Translations under genes and position numbers: made by a program
Source: Coix lacryma-jobi var. lacryma-jobi
Taxonomy: Eukaryota > Streptophyta > Magnoliopsida > Poales > Poaceae
Direction: 5' to 3'
NCBI GenBank assembly: GCA_009763385.1
Contig: CM019824.1
Location: 152,898,305 to 152,962,304 of the forward strand
Length of the DNA: 64,000 nucleotides
The notes under the pieces: generated by a model
Told to the model about the DNA's origin: nothing
The model's input: the letters and a program-made list of their open reading frames with translations, nothing else
Databases searched by the model: none
Shown: one piece after another, positions 43,282-55,018 of the stretch
How positions within the stretch are numbered: position 1 is the stretch's first letter
How the letters are laid out: each line of letters starts with the position of its first letter

Positions 43282-44037
43282 GAGTCATAAGTAAAAATAG
43301 TTATCGGCTCTATTAGACGTGGCAGTCTGGTAGATTCATCAAGTTACCTTGTGTTATATGTTTTGTTATGTTTATTTCATCATAACACTTTTGCCCAATC
43401 TAGATACCGTTCGGTTCGGCTTTATCTTTTATAGATCTGCTTCGTTCTCTCCCCACGTTTATATTGAAAGGTCTGTTATGCAGTAGATTATTATTCGTAT
43501 AGCCGATCGGACCGGTATTGGATTGCCACGTGGTGAGGGTTCATGCATGTTAAGTGTGTCTGATCTATGACAAGGCTAGGTGTCGTGCGGCAGGCGCAGG
43601 CTTTAGATTAGCTTAGTCATGCTTAGCTTGTATGTTCAATCTCCATGGATCCCAACTCGGTTGTACAATCGAGATTGGTTAAGTTTTAACTTATATTTAA
43701 TACGTCATGCGAGTACGATTCTCATGCAAACGTGTTCGGCAACCTGTTATTCACGTAGCTCTGTTCATATTGCCGAATAGTCTTTTAAACCTGTTGGCAG
43801 ATAGCTTTCATAGCTATATGTCGTCGTAAGTGCTTCAGGGCCGTACATCTTGGAACTGTCTGGTCACACCCGGCACGTTCAGCTTTGTATTTAACAGTTT
43901 ATCTCCCTTGTTAGTTGCAGGACAAACTGACTAGCACGCACCGGACTTCTCTGAGCACCCCGGGCCACATTTGAAGCCAGCTTCTCCGGCTTGCCGTGTG
44001 CTTGGCGCAGTGCGCCACTTTTTGCGCCAACACACTT

Positions 44038-44055
44038 TTGGCACGCCGGTGGGAC
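44038..44055 (+). promoter_or_regulatory. Primer binding site of element B
   Basis: TTGGCACGCCGGTGGGAC, five bases after LTR1. Conserved at 54985 after LTR2 and, reversed, at about 3684-3702. tRNA not assigned. Confidence 0.8.
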
Positions 44056-44072
44056 ACTTTTTTCCTGCAGCA

Positions 44073-46015
44073 ATGGTCGAAGTCACTGAAGCCGAGGCAG
44101 CAACAAGGCGGGGCTCGTGCAGGTGCAGCTCACCGAACTACCCGACGAGTACAGAGAGCAGGTGGAGGATGCTTGTGCCGAATTCCAGGCCAAGTGCCTA
44201 GAAGCCTTTCCAAGAACAAGAGCGGAAAGGTTCGCCGTCTGCACGATCTGCCGAAACCCGTCCAGCTCAACCCGAATGATCCCGGGGAGGCGAAGGCAGT
44301 GTTGAAAATGTCTCACGTAATCAACGAAACTGTCTCTGGTGCCATCGGTCGCATGCATGGGGCGTTTCTCAACACTTCCGCACCATCATGATCGCCCAAT
44401 TCGGCCCCAAGGCCGATGAACTTATGGAGGCCGAGTTTGGCCCTATAGCAGGACCACATCTTTCAATCTGCCGAATCACCTCAAGGGGGCAGGAACTGCT
44501 GGTGAGGGACCCCGCCTAAGGCTCAATCGAGCGGAATGACCATTCAAGAGAAGCACACGCCAGAAGGCCAGTTGCCAACCATGGGTCAGCTCACGTTCGG
44601 CGCTAAGGGTCAGCCGCCAGAGTCAACACGCAAGATCTCCCGCAAACCTATAGGCTCTAAAGGACTACTATGGAAACGGGTACATGAGATGCTTGAGCCT
44701 CACAACATAGAGGGTGCCTCCGGAGGGAAGGGCGCTTCCAGAGGGGACAATGTCGCGGCCAGATGTATCAAGCTTTCCTGGACGAAGCCGATGACTATAC
44801 CGATGCCGAAGATCAGGTGGCCGCTGCAGAGTTCAACTGGGACAAAGAACCGACCCAGGCCAACAAGCAGTGGCTACGCCAGCAAAAGGAGCGTACGACT
44901 TCGACGTCACCAAGGCCGACAAGCTCTTCGAATTTCTGGTCGCCGAAGGGAGAGTCAGGCCCCCCGGATCACCCGATGCTGCGTCCTGGAGGGGTAAGGA
45001 CAAGAAGTACTGCGACTTTCATAACACTAACACCCATTCTATTAATGACTGCCGGTGTTCAGGACAAGGATCCAGAAGGCCATCCAGGATGGGCACATCA
45101 AGTTCAATGGCAAGATGAAGATCGATGCCAACCCCTTCGCCCAGAACTCCGTGTTCGTCTCAGTGAACATGGTAGCCCCGGAGGATCCCAGAGGCAAGGG
45201 CAAGGTCAAAGTCCTCACCTCCAACAAGGCGCGCGAGTCTGGCGCAGTGGATCCCGATCGGCAAATCACTGGCGATGAGCTCCGACAGCACGCCCAAGCC
45301 GCGAATAGCCGATACGAGCACGGAGAGTCGTCTTCCAGGCGCAGGCCTACCCACAGGGATCTCCTTAACAAGTGGCGCCGGCAAAATGAGAAAGAGCAGA
45401 GGCGTCTCCAACGCGAAGAGCGAGAATTCACGGAGGAATACCAGCATGAAGACGGTCACGCGGGAGAGCACCGGTATCGTCTGGAGGAGAGGGCTTACCA
45501 CAGAGAACAGGCCCATCGCTGGGAGCAAGAACGCCGCCAAGAGCGGGAGCAAGCTCACTGGGGCTGTCCGTTCTTCCGCCACTGCTGGAACGAAGGCTTG
45601 AAACTGCCTGCCGTCAACAACTGCCCCGAATGCAGCGATCAGTACAGGGGGTATAGGCAGGATCGGGTCAACCGCCGTCCCGTCCATGAAAGGTTGGGAG
45701 CGCGCATCCCAATGGACGATCGGCGCCTAAAAATGAGGAGCCCGGATCGGCGAGCCAAGAGATATGCCGACCAGGAGTGGGTGCACCACCAAGACGACAG
45801 CGAGGAGGTACAGCCCCGCCCATATAGGTGGCAAAAGGGGCAGTGGTGCCCACCAGGGCTCAGAAAAAGCCAGAAAAGGAGAGTGCAACGCCTCCGGAAT
45901 AGGAGTTGGAAGAAAGCAGCTGCCGACGGGAAGAAGCAAGAGTGGCGCCCGAAGGAAAAGCCAGATGATACTGACAAGGGCGCTGATGTGGCAATGGCTT
46001 TCTTCCTCCCCTGGA
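44073..46015 (+). pseudogene. Element B gag (copy 1), capsid core missing
   Basis: Starts MVEVTEAEA at 44073 and shifts frame several times. Conserved parts: the N-terminal domain (LHDLPKPVQLNPNDPGEA, INETVSGAIGRMHGAFLN), then directly MYQAFLDEADDYTDAEDQVA, the knuckle CDFHNTNTHSINDC (45009-45052), CWNEGLKLPAVNNCPEC and a basic tail (KSQKRRVQRLRN). The gag core present in element C (29698-29093) has no counterpart; the join is at about 44700-44760. Copy 2 at 55019 has the same join. Confidence 0.85.
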
Positions 46016-46019
46016 GTTC

Positions 46020-46682
46020 ATGGCTCCTCCTAGCCGGGGGGCACAAGATGAAGTATATTCGGACTCCGACGAGGACGAGCTCGACGAGCTCGCGGCACAG
46101 CTCGTGTTGTCTCAGAAGGCAGCATTTGACAAACCAGCCAAGCATCGGCATTTGAAGCCGTTATATGTCAAGGGGTACGTCAACGGAAAGCCGCTAACCA
46201 AGATGTTTGTCGATGGCGGCGCAGCGATTAACATCATGCCTTACGCCACCTTCAGAAAGCTGGGCATGAACGATGAAGATCTGCTCAAAACGGACATGAT
46301 ACTCCGTGACTTTGCCGGCAATCCCTCTGACACTCGGGGTGCCGTGCACGTGGAACTGATGATAGGATCCAAGACGCTCATCACGACCTTCTTTGTCATT
46401 GACGGCAAGGGGGCATACAGCCTGCTTTTGGGCAGGGATTGGATCCATGCCAACTGCTGCATACCTTCAACCATGCATCAAATACTCATACAGTGGGTTG
46501 GAGATGACATCGAGATTGTCCAAGCTGACGACTCGGTGAGTGTTGCCACCATTGAGCCCACTTACTGGGAATTCGACGGAGTAGACTGCTTCTCCGATCG
46601 CGTGTGGGGAGAAGGTCCTGTCAACGTCTACGGCAGAGATCAACAGCCGATCCAAGCAGTCGGCTCTCAAAGCTTCTTTTAG
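46020..46682 (+). CDS. Element B protease region
   Basis: Open frame of 220 codons. An acidic linker (YSDSDEDELDELAAQLVLSQ) leads to the active-site block KMFVDGGAAINIMPYATFRK (Asp codon 46212, D-G-G), DTRGAVHVELMIGS and LLGRDWIHANCCIPS, ending GSQSFF. The stop at 46680 separates it from RT, and no RT frame is fused in this sequence. The stop is also present in element C, so it may be a family trait. Confidence 0.85.
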   Translation: MAPPSRGAQDEVYSDSDEDELDELAAQLVLSQKAAFDKPAKHRHLKPLYVKGYVNGKPLTKMFVDGGAAINIMPYATFRKLGMNDEDLLKTDMILRDFAGNPSDTRGAVHVELMIGSKTLITTFFVIDGKGAYSLLLGRDWIHANCCIPSTMHQILIQWVGDDIEIVQADDSVSVATIEPTYWEFDGVDCFSDRVWGEGPVNVYGRDQQPIQAVGSQSFF

Positions 46683-46799
46683 ATGGACAACCCAACTGAC
46701 AACAGCGAGGGCAAACTGGGACGTGGCTTCGCATCGGCCGACCAACTGGAAGAAGTGGATGTTGGCGACACAAGTAAAAAAGGCCGATGTTCATAAGTT

Positions 46800-47929
46800 C
46801 TAATTTAGACCCTGCTTTCAGAGTGCAGCTAGTAGATCTTCTAAAAGAATTCAAAGACTGTTTGCGTGGGACTACACAGAGATGCCCGGATTAGATCGGT
46901 CCATTGTTGAGCATAAACTGCCGATCAAGCCTGGATACCGCCCATACAAACAACCTCCGCGCAGGATCTACAAGGAGGAGGTATTGGCCGACGTGAAAAA
47001 GGAAGTGGAAAGATTACTAGAAGCTAAATTCATTCGGCCGTGTCGATATGCGGAATGGATCTCCAATATTGTCCCGGTGTACAAGAAGAACGGGAAGATG
47101 AGAGTCTGCATCGACTTCAGGAACCTCAACAAAGCCACTCCTATGGACGGTTATCCAATGCCGGTGGCCGATTTGCTAGTAGATGCTTCGGCCGGTTTTG
47201 AAATCATAAGCTTTATGGACGGCAACGCAGGTTACAATCAGATCTTCATGGCTGCAGAGGATGTGGCAAAGACCGCCTTCAGGTGCCCGGCCATATAGGG
47301 TTGTTTGAATGGATGGTCATGACTTTTGGTTTGAAAAATGCCGGTGCCACTTACCAGCGGCCATGAATTACATATTCCATGAGCTGATCGGCAGGATCGT
47401 AGAGATCTACATTGATGATGTGGTGGTCAAATCCAGAAGCAAGGAAAGACACTTAGCCGATTTAAGGAAGACCTTGGAGTGCACGAGGAAACATGGTTTA
47501 AAGATGAATCCAACCAAGTGTGCATTTGGGGTGTCGGCTGGTGAGTTTCTGGGATTCCTGGTCCACAAAAAGGGGATCGAAGTCGGCAGGAAGAGCATGG
47601 AAGCAATTGATAAGGTAGTGCCGCCGACCAATCTCAAAGAACTTCAATCACTGCTCGGCAAAATCAACTTTGTCAGAAGGTTCATATCCAACTTGTCCGA
47701 GCGCGTGTTACCATTCTCTCCACTGTTGAAGCTCAAGAAAGATCAGGAGTTCGTGTGGGGTGACGTGCAACAGAAGGCTTTCGATGAGATCAAGGAGTAC
47801 ATGAAGGCACCACCAGTGTTGGTTCCTCCACTACTCGACAAGCCTTTCAAGTTGTACGTGGCGGCCGACAACCTAACAATAGGGTCGGCCCTCATGCAAG
47901 AATTCGAAGGAAAGAAGAGAGAGTCGTAG
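46800..47929 (+). pseudogene. Element B reverse transcriptase
   Basis: KPGYRPYKQPPRRIYKEEVL, KKNGKMRVCIDFRNLNKATP, FMDGNAGYNQIFMAAEDVAK, then a one-base shift at about 47290 before WMVMTFGLKNAGATYQR. The catalytic YIDD is at 47408-47419, followed by LQSLLGKINFVRRFISNLSE and KLYVAADNLTIGSALMQEFE. All catalytic residues are present; two small shifts break the frame. Confidence 0.87.
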
Positions 47930-48790
47930 CCTATCTTAGCCGAAAACTACTGGACCCCGAAACAAGGTATTCGGCTACGGAAAAGTTGTGCTTGTGCGTT
48001 TTCTATTCCTGTACCAAGTTTCGGCACTATCTACTGAATGCCGAATGCGTGGTAGTATCAGAGTTTGATGTAATCAAGCACATGTTATCAATGCCGATTT
48101 TAAGTGGAAGGATCGGCAAATGGGTTTTGGCCCTTTCTGAATTTGATTTGCGTTTTGAATCGGCAAAGGCTGTTAAAGGCCAGATTATGGCTGATTTTGT
48201 CACTCACCACCGTGATCCTAATGCTAACATGGTAACCATTATCCCTTGGGCATTGTTTTTGATGGATCCTCGTGCAGCAAAGGTGGTGGAGTCGGGATCG
48301 TGTTGATTTCTCCCAAGGGGGCACCCTTCAAGTACTCTATACCGATCGAGTACCCGGTAACTAATAATCAAGCAGAGTACGAGGCACTGCTCCGAGGACT
48401 GCGGTTGCTTGTGGACATTAAGGCAGACGCCGTGGAGATCTTCGGTGACTCGGAATTGGTGATCAAGCATTGACCGGCAAATACGAGTGCAAGAACGACA
48501 CGCTGCAGGAATATCTCGAAGGTTGCCGAGAGCTCCTCAGACAGTTTCGATCGGCAACCTTGCAACATATTCCTAGGGGGCAAAACGAAGAAGCAAACCA
48601 GTTGGCTCAGGCAGCATCCGGGTATAGGGAAAATCAAAACATTTTTGCACTTGAGGGAGAGCAAACAACCCCAGAAGGTGATCAAGCAGTCCAAGTGATA
48701 ATCAGGCAATTGAAGACTGGAGAGACAACATTGCCGATTACCTCAGGGACCCATCCAGGAAAGTCTCCCGAAAACTCAGGTACAAGGCTC
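47930..48790 (+). pseudogene. Element B RNase H region
   Basis: Connection block around CVFYSCTKFRHYLLNAECVV, then RNase H at 48250-48650: VFDGSSCSKGGGVGIVLISP (Asp), NNQAEYEALLRGLRLL (Glu), EIFGDSELVIKH (Asp) and NEEANQLAQAASGYR, where the last acidic position is Glu-Ala-Asn rather than Asp. Broken by shifts near 48240 and 48472. Confidence 0.78.
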
Positions 48791-48799
48791 TTAAGTTCA

Positions 48800-49969
48800 C
48801 GCTCTTGGACAATCAATTGTACTACAAATCCATAGATGGGGTTTTGCTTAAATGCCTGAACCAAGACGGGGCTAGGAAACTGATGTATGAGGTGCACGAA
48901 GGCGTATGTGGTGCACAACAGTCGGCCCACCGTATGAGATGGTTAATCAGGAGGACTGGATATTTTTGGCCGACTATGCTCGAAGATTGCTTTGAGTACT
49001 ACAGAGGTTGTCAGGATTGCCAGCGATTCGGCAATGTGCAGAGGGCCCCAGCATCGGCCATGAATCCGATCATTAAGCCTTGGCCTTTCAGAGGATGGGG
49101 CATTGATTTGATCGGCCAGATTCACCCTCCATCTAGCAAAGGACATAAGTTTGTTCTGTTGGCCACAGACTATTTCACTAAGTGGGTTGAAGCCATCCCA
49201 TTGAAGAAGGTGACGTCAGAGAGCATGATATCCTTCGTCAGGGAGCATATCGTTTACCGATTCGGCATTCCTCAGTCCATCACTACCGATCAGGGAACTC
49301 AGTTCACTTCCTCGGAGTTTTGTGACTTTGCCGAAGAGATGGGGATTAAACTATACAATTCTTCCCTTATTATGCACAGGCCAATGGGCAGGCAGAGGCT
49401 TCTAACAAAATCATGATTAAGATCATTCAAAAGAAGATCGAAGAGAAACCCAAAAGGTGGCACTTGGTGCTCAACGAAGCTTTGTGGGCTTACCGAATGG
49501 CTTGTCATGGGTCGACTCAGACGTCGCCATACGAGTTGGTCTACGGGCATCACGCAGTGCTACCATGGGAGTTGCAATCGGGGTCAAGACGAGTTACATT
49601 GCAGAACAATCTGGCCAAGGAAATTAAAGATTTGATGATGGATGAGCTAGAGATTTGCATTTGATTCGTCTCAAGGCCTTGGAAAATATTGAAAAGAACA
49701 AGATACGCGTTGCCAAGTACTACAACTCGAAAGTGAGAGAAAAAGGATTCGAAGAAGGAGACTTGGTTTGGAAAATTATCTTGCCAATCGGTACCAAAGA
49801 CAAGGTATTCGGCAAATGGTCCCCTAACTGGGAAGGGCCTTTTCGAATTCTGAGACGTGCTCCGGGTAATGCGTACATTCTGAAAACCCTCCAAGGAGAA
49901 GAGTTTGCTAGGGCAATTAATGGACGTTATCTAAAGAGATTTCATCCTAGCGTGGAGGTCGGTGCATAA
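48800..49969 (+). pseudogene. Element B integrase
   Basis: HHCC finger: VHEGVCGAQQSAHRMRW and YRGCQDCQRFG. Core: Asp codons at 49105 (GIDLIG) and 49288 (TDQGTQF), Glu at 49395 (GQAEASN). Distance from the second Asp to Glu is 107 nt, one short of the D35E spacing, which locates a one-base loss near 49375. The C-terminal domain (WSPNWEGPFRILRRAPGNAY) is at 49810-49969. Otherwise complete. Confidence 0.87.
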
Positions 49970-49999
49970 TGGAATCAAGGACTAGCGGGCACCGACGGC

Positions 50000-50090
50000 C
50001 GATACAAGGTTGTATCGCCCTTAGCACAAAAAATGGCCGATAGAGTCTATCGCCCTTAGAGCAAAAAACAGCCAGCACGGCATGTGTCGC
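50000..50090 (+). repeat. Three tandem hairpin repeats after pol of B
   Basis: CGATACAAGGTTGTATCG (50000-50017) and CGATAGAGTCTATCG (50038-50052) are perfect hairpins with different arms, each followed by CCCTTAG and an A-rich tail. A third, weak unit is at 50073-50089. Period about 38 bp. Confidence 0.8.
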
Positions 50091-50359
50091 CTTTAGCACA
50101 AAATACAGGAATACACGCGGTACTAAGAAATTGGTCAAATGGGTTCTCACAATGAATGGGCCGCGACCAATGGGATAAGTCGTGTTTTCAATAGGTTGAG
50201 TTTTCGGTTGTATCCTCGTTCGGCCAACTTGGTGATTGGATAGAAGTAGTTGCCGAAAGTGCTTAATGACTGGCCGGATGGGTTGCAAGGAAAGGGAACT
50301 GAGTTACACAGTGCACGGATATGTTATATACAAGTCAAGTGTTTGAAGCTCGGGGTTCA

Positions 50360-53300
50360 TTACAATGATGCTCCGGCATTCAGGAATTCGGTGAGGGCAC
50401 TCAAGGCTGCCATCTTCACTTGTTGGACGTGGTCTAGAATCTTCTGATCTTCGTCCTCTTCGTGTTGGATCCTGGCGAGTTTTTGGTCAAGGTCTTGATC
50501 CTCGAGTAAGGATTTTGTCACCATGGATGAAACACCTTCAAGCGCGTCTGGCAATCTAGAGAGTTGGGAACTGCGAGATTGAATGTCAGCAGTTACTTGG
50601 GCTAGTCGAACTTCCAGATTGGCCTTTTCTTCTTCCAGATTTTTCAGCTCTAGCTCCAGAGTACATTGAGAGTTCTTCATTGATTGATACTCCTCATATG
50701 AGGTAATGACCCTTTGAGAGCTTTGGAGCTTTGCAGCCTGAAGAATGCTTTTGCTAGATGTGTTCTTGACAGCCCTCTTCACTGGAGCAAAATGATTGTC
50801 GAGGTCGGATGCGGCATCCAAGGAGGATTGTACGTTGACGGGAAGATGTTGTCTGATGGGGTCCAGCAGCTGCTTGATTTGGTCTGCATCCCGAACCAGA
50901 TGGATGATGTCCCCGCCGAGCAAAGCCGCTATATCCTTCAGACGGCTCTGAACAATGGAAGAAGAGCCTTGGTCTTGACTCGGTGATTTTCGCTTAAGGA
51001 ATTGTTCAACATCAAAGGGGTAGCCTGAAGTCCCAATGATCATCTGAAAAAATGAAGAAAGGAATTCAGCCGAATGCATAAGTCCGTCATGAAGGATAAA
51101 TGAGGGGTTATCACCTTTTGAGTTGATTCACCCATGGTTCGGTTTTCATGCGCATACTGATCAACGAATTCGGCAGAACTCTGGCCCGTGTACTGTATAA
51201 GCCCGAGAGGATTTGGAGGCTGGGTATCTTGCCGAATGGATTGTGTCTTAGCTCTGGGTGGACTCTGATCTGGCACGGAGTCTGTGCGATCATGTGGGTT
51301 TTGTAAATCTGGATCAGAGCCATGAGAGGGGTCTCCTTGCATTATGCTCTTCAGAAATGTATCTGCCAGCAAGATCATTAATAAGAGAGCACTGTATTCA
51401 AACGAAGGGGTGATCAGAAACATACCGACGTCGGCTTCAGAAGACTGTTCGTGCTCTTGATCTTCAATATTGATAGTCTCACCCTCCTCTAATGTGAGGA
51501 CTTGGGGAGGAACGGGAGTACCAACCTGCCTGGTTGTCCTAAGCCTTTTGGTTTTCGACTGCAGAAAAAACAATGATTAGAATAATAGTCGAATTACCAA
51601 ATGCCTGAAGACGGTGTGTGGTACCTTGGAAGATCCTGCGACTTCCTTGGTTTGCTCGAAGCTGGGAGAGTCATCATTCATTCCCCTTTTCTTTTCGGTG
51701 TTGAGGAGGTGGCAGATTGTGAAGCAGAAGTCCTCCTGGGCCGGTTGGGTTTGGAACCTTGTACTTGATCAGGCTGGTTGGGGGTGCAGGAGTAATATCC
51801 TGAAGGAAAGCAAAAGTCAGAGCAGAGGTTAGCAAGAAAGGGCTGCATGATTAATCGTAATAAAGTGAAGTTTGAATGTTACCTCGCTTTCAGAAATGAA
51901 GTCCTCTTGTAGCTGGCGACATAGAGGATGGACCGGCACGTTGAAGACATGGTCATGCAATTCTTGCCACCAGGGGGCATAGAGGGAATGGATGTTGTTT
52001 ATCAGGTGAAGGGCTGATATTTTCCTCTCTGTTAGATCCTCTCCTAAGGAGAAAACTTTCAGAAATTCAACACCCTCTTTGGGGATGGTTTTCCTGGGGT
52101 TGATGGCATTGGAGAGGGTAAGCCTTGGTGGGAGTTGACCACACCCAAACTGCCGAGCTACTATGTTCGGCTGATAGAATTCATATGTAAATGCAGCTTG
52201 TTGGCCATGGTGAAACTCAGCTGGGAGGATGCAAGGTCTGATAAAGGCATTCAGTATTTCTGCGGCTTTCTCATCAGAAGGCCCTGACCCATAGCTGAAA
52301 TGTAGAGGGAAGGTAATGTCATTTTGCCCACTGTAAGGTAACCAGTCCACACCCAGGAAGCCTTTGTAGAAGAGTTCAAAAAGGTTGCCAATGTCTTTCC
52401 TGACTTTGATAGCTGTTGCCACCTCCCCATATGTTTGGCAACCTTTGGTGGTCTTCTTCTGTCCTTCGGCATAGTTGATTGATGGGAAAGAGTGGTTGCC
52501 GAGTGGGACAGATACTATCTCATGCATATGGAGCTGCAGCCACATTTGGACTATCCACCAAGGGCCATTAAAACATGGCATCTGGGCTGTTTTCCCATTC
52601 GGGTCACGATTGATGCGGCATATTTCAGAGGATACTTGATGCATCATATGATAAAGGGTGCCCAGTAACAGCCTGCCCATAGGGATACACTTGCCATTTG
52701 AAAGTTGGTCGGCTAAAAGGAAATAATTCAGAGTCGGTTCATTGGCTTTTCCACAGAAGAAGAATCTGCATAGCCACATATTCAGAAAAGCTTTGTGCTC
52801 TGTTTTATTTACAGATTTGGACTTTTTGTTGTGTTCCTTGATATAGCCTGCCCATCCAGTGTTAACTTTCAGTACTCCCTGGTTGATTTTTCCTGAGAAG
52901 GTGTCATGGGAAATCGGGAGCGTGATGTTCAGGCCAGTCATCAGGTAAATGTCAGATAGAGTGATAGACATTACGCCATGACCAAAGACGAAGGCATTAA
53001 GAACATCCGACCAGAAATGAGATGCAGCTATTAGCAGGGATTCGTTCTTTTGCATTTCTGAAAGAGAGAGCTCCAGGGCATGGTTGATTTCTTGGGCCTC
53101 CCATGTGACACCGTACTGACCATGAGTTCTCCTGTACCAATCTCTCCAACCGGTGATAGGGGGAAGGGGCCAGTTCTTAAAAGTCTTTTTCCACTGTTTC
53201 GGCGCCAATACTCCAGATTTGAGGGGGAGTCTCTGAGATTCCGTTTCAATGAGATCGGTTGGATCTTCACTCCCCATTGGCCCGAGAAAGTAGGAGTCAG

Positions 53301-53469
53301 GATTGGCTGAGAGTGGAATCAGAATCTCGGATTTGAGGTCCTGGCGGAAGAAGTCAAGAGAAAGAAAGGATCAGAGAGCCGAATAAAATGAAGAAACCGA
53401 CCAAGAGATTGCCGAAACTGTAATTATGGCTAGGGTTTTTACCTCCGGGACTACATCAAAGGTCGCCAT
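50360..53469 (-). CDS. Six-exon antisense gene in element B, plant-mobile-domain-like
   Basis: Reads opposite to pol. Exons (minus): 53469-53443, 53340-51883, 51799-51625, 51558-51426, 51362-51115, 51043-50360. All introns are GT-AG. Exon phases fit throughout except exon 3, which is 175 nt and out by one, consistent with one extra or two missing bases. The product is about 907 residues: MATFDVVPE, then exon 2 with a plant-mobile-domain-like region (ITGWRDWYRRTHG, HFWSDVLNAFVFGHGVMSIT, LMTGLNITLP, LNMWLCRFFFCGK, GPWWIVQMWLQLHMHE), a charged linker, and a C-terminal coiled coil (CTLELELKNLEEEKANLEVR). The ATG is 137 bp from LTR2. Plant mobile domains occur in host and transposon proteins; role here unknown. 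Confidence 0.78.
53341..53442 (-). other. Intron 1 of the antisense gene of element B
   Basis: 102 bp. Donor GAG|GTAAAA at 53443/53442, acceptor CCGCCAG|GAC at 53341/53340, phase 0. It contains a T-rich run before the acceptor. Confidence 0.75.
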
Positions 53470-53590
53470 TGGGAACTAGACTGAGGATTTGAGTTCCGCG
53501 GGAGCTAATGCTTCGGACGGCGGCGGCGGAGCTTGAAGAGATGATAACCTAGATTCAAGGTCAATTTCAGAACAAATACCTTTGTTCGGA

Positions 53591-53605
53591 AATTGAGGGG
53601 GCATG
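53591..53605 (+). promoter_or_regulatory. Polypurine tract of element B
   Basis: AATTGAGGGGGCATG directly before TGTTAACACC of LTR2. Confidence 0.85.
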
Positions 53606-54978
53606 TGTTAACACCGAATTTTCGCACTATGACAAATGGGCCGGCCCAGTACAGGTTCGGAAAGATCACCGCCCGAGGAATCGGCAGGCGTCAGGCGCGG
53701 TCGGCTAATCTGACGGCAAAGCCATGGAAGCAATAGTGAATGAATTTGGCAATGCGATGCTGCGGTCGGCTACCTTAGGTAAGTCGGTTTGCGACAAATA
53801 CGGCATATCAGAAGATTCGGCAACAGAAGATCTTGTCATTGTTAGCACGTGCCGATTATTAAGGAGGCTTAGAATAAAAGGCATCGCATTTTAGATAAGT
53901 TTCCTGTTTTGTCGTTGTAATCGTGTCCTCTAGGACTCATAGGACACCAGGGTATAAATATAAACCCTGAGGACATTTGTAAAGGGTTCACAATCAATAC
54001 AACCAACCCGGCCCCGCGCCGTCTTCGAGTCCAAGTCGTGTCGTCGTGTTCTTCGAGAGGGGCCATCGATCCGTCGACCTCCGTAAGTTCCGGCAACCTT
54101 GTTATCATGTCTAGTATCGTGCGGCGGATTTAGATATGGTGCAAGTAGTCTCGTACGTTAAGCTTAGTATCGTGCGGCGGATTTAAGCTTATGACGGGAG
54201 GTTTTGCTTATGCCTTGTATCGTGCGGCGGATTGAGTCATAGTAAAAATAGTTATCGGCTCTATTAGACGTGGCAGTCTGGTAGATTCATTAAGTTACCT
54301 TGTGTTATATGTTTGTTATGTTTATTTCATCATAACACTTTTGCCCAATCTAGATACCGTTCGGTTCGGCTTTATCTTTTATAGATCTGCTTCGTTCTCT
54401 CACGTTTATTATTGAAAGGTCTGTTATGCAGTAGATCTATTGTTCGTAATAGCCGATCGGACCGTATCTGGATTGCCACGTGGTGAGGGTTCATGCATGT
54501 TAAGTGTGTTTGATCTATGACAAGGCTAGGTGTCGTGCGGCAGGCGCAGGCTTTAGATTAGCTTAGTCATGCTTAGCTTGTATGTTCAATCTCCATGGAT
54601 CCCAACTCGGTTGTACAATCGAGATTGGTTAAGTTTTAACTTATATTTAATACGTCATGCGAGTACGATTCTCATGCAAACGTGTTCGGCAACCTGTTAT
54701 TCACGTAACTCTGTTCATATTGCCGAATAGTCTTTTAAACCTGTTGGCAGATAGCTTTCATAGCTATGTCGTCGTAAGTGGCTTCAGGGCCGTACATCTT
54801 GGAACTGTCTGGTCACACCCGGCACGTTCCAGCTTTGTATTTAACAGTTTATCTCCCTTGTTAGTTGCAGGACAAACTGACTGGCACGCACCGGACTTCT
54901 GAGCACCCGGGCCACGATTGAAGCCAGCTTCTCCGGCTTGCCGTGTGCTTGGCGCAGTGCGCCACTTTTGCGCCAACA
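53606..54978 (+). repeat. LTR2 of element B
   Basis: TGTTAACACC to GCGCCAACA, 1373 bp. TATA inverted repeat at 53948-53969. It is followed not by a TSD but by another PBS and gag. Confidence 0.92.
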
Positions 54979-55018
54979 CACTTTTTGGCACGCCCGGTGG
55001 ACACTTTTTCCTGCAGCA

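Larger units (their letters stand above)
42650..44032 (+). repeat. LTR1 of element B
   Basis: TGTTAACACCG to GCGCCAACA, 1383 bp. Contains the TATA inverted repeat and three GTATCGTGCGGCGGATT copies (43161, 43214, 43265). It differs from LTR2 by a few transitions and several one-base indels. Confidence 0.93.

Noticed and set aside
51829..53277. A host plant-mobile-domain gene
   Set aside because: It lies between pol and LTR2 of element B, on the opposite strand, in the position of Tat-type extra ORFs, so I treat it as part of the element.
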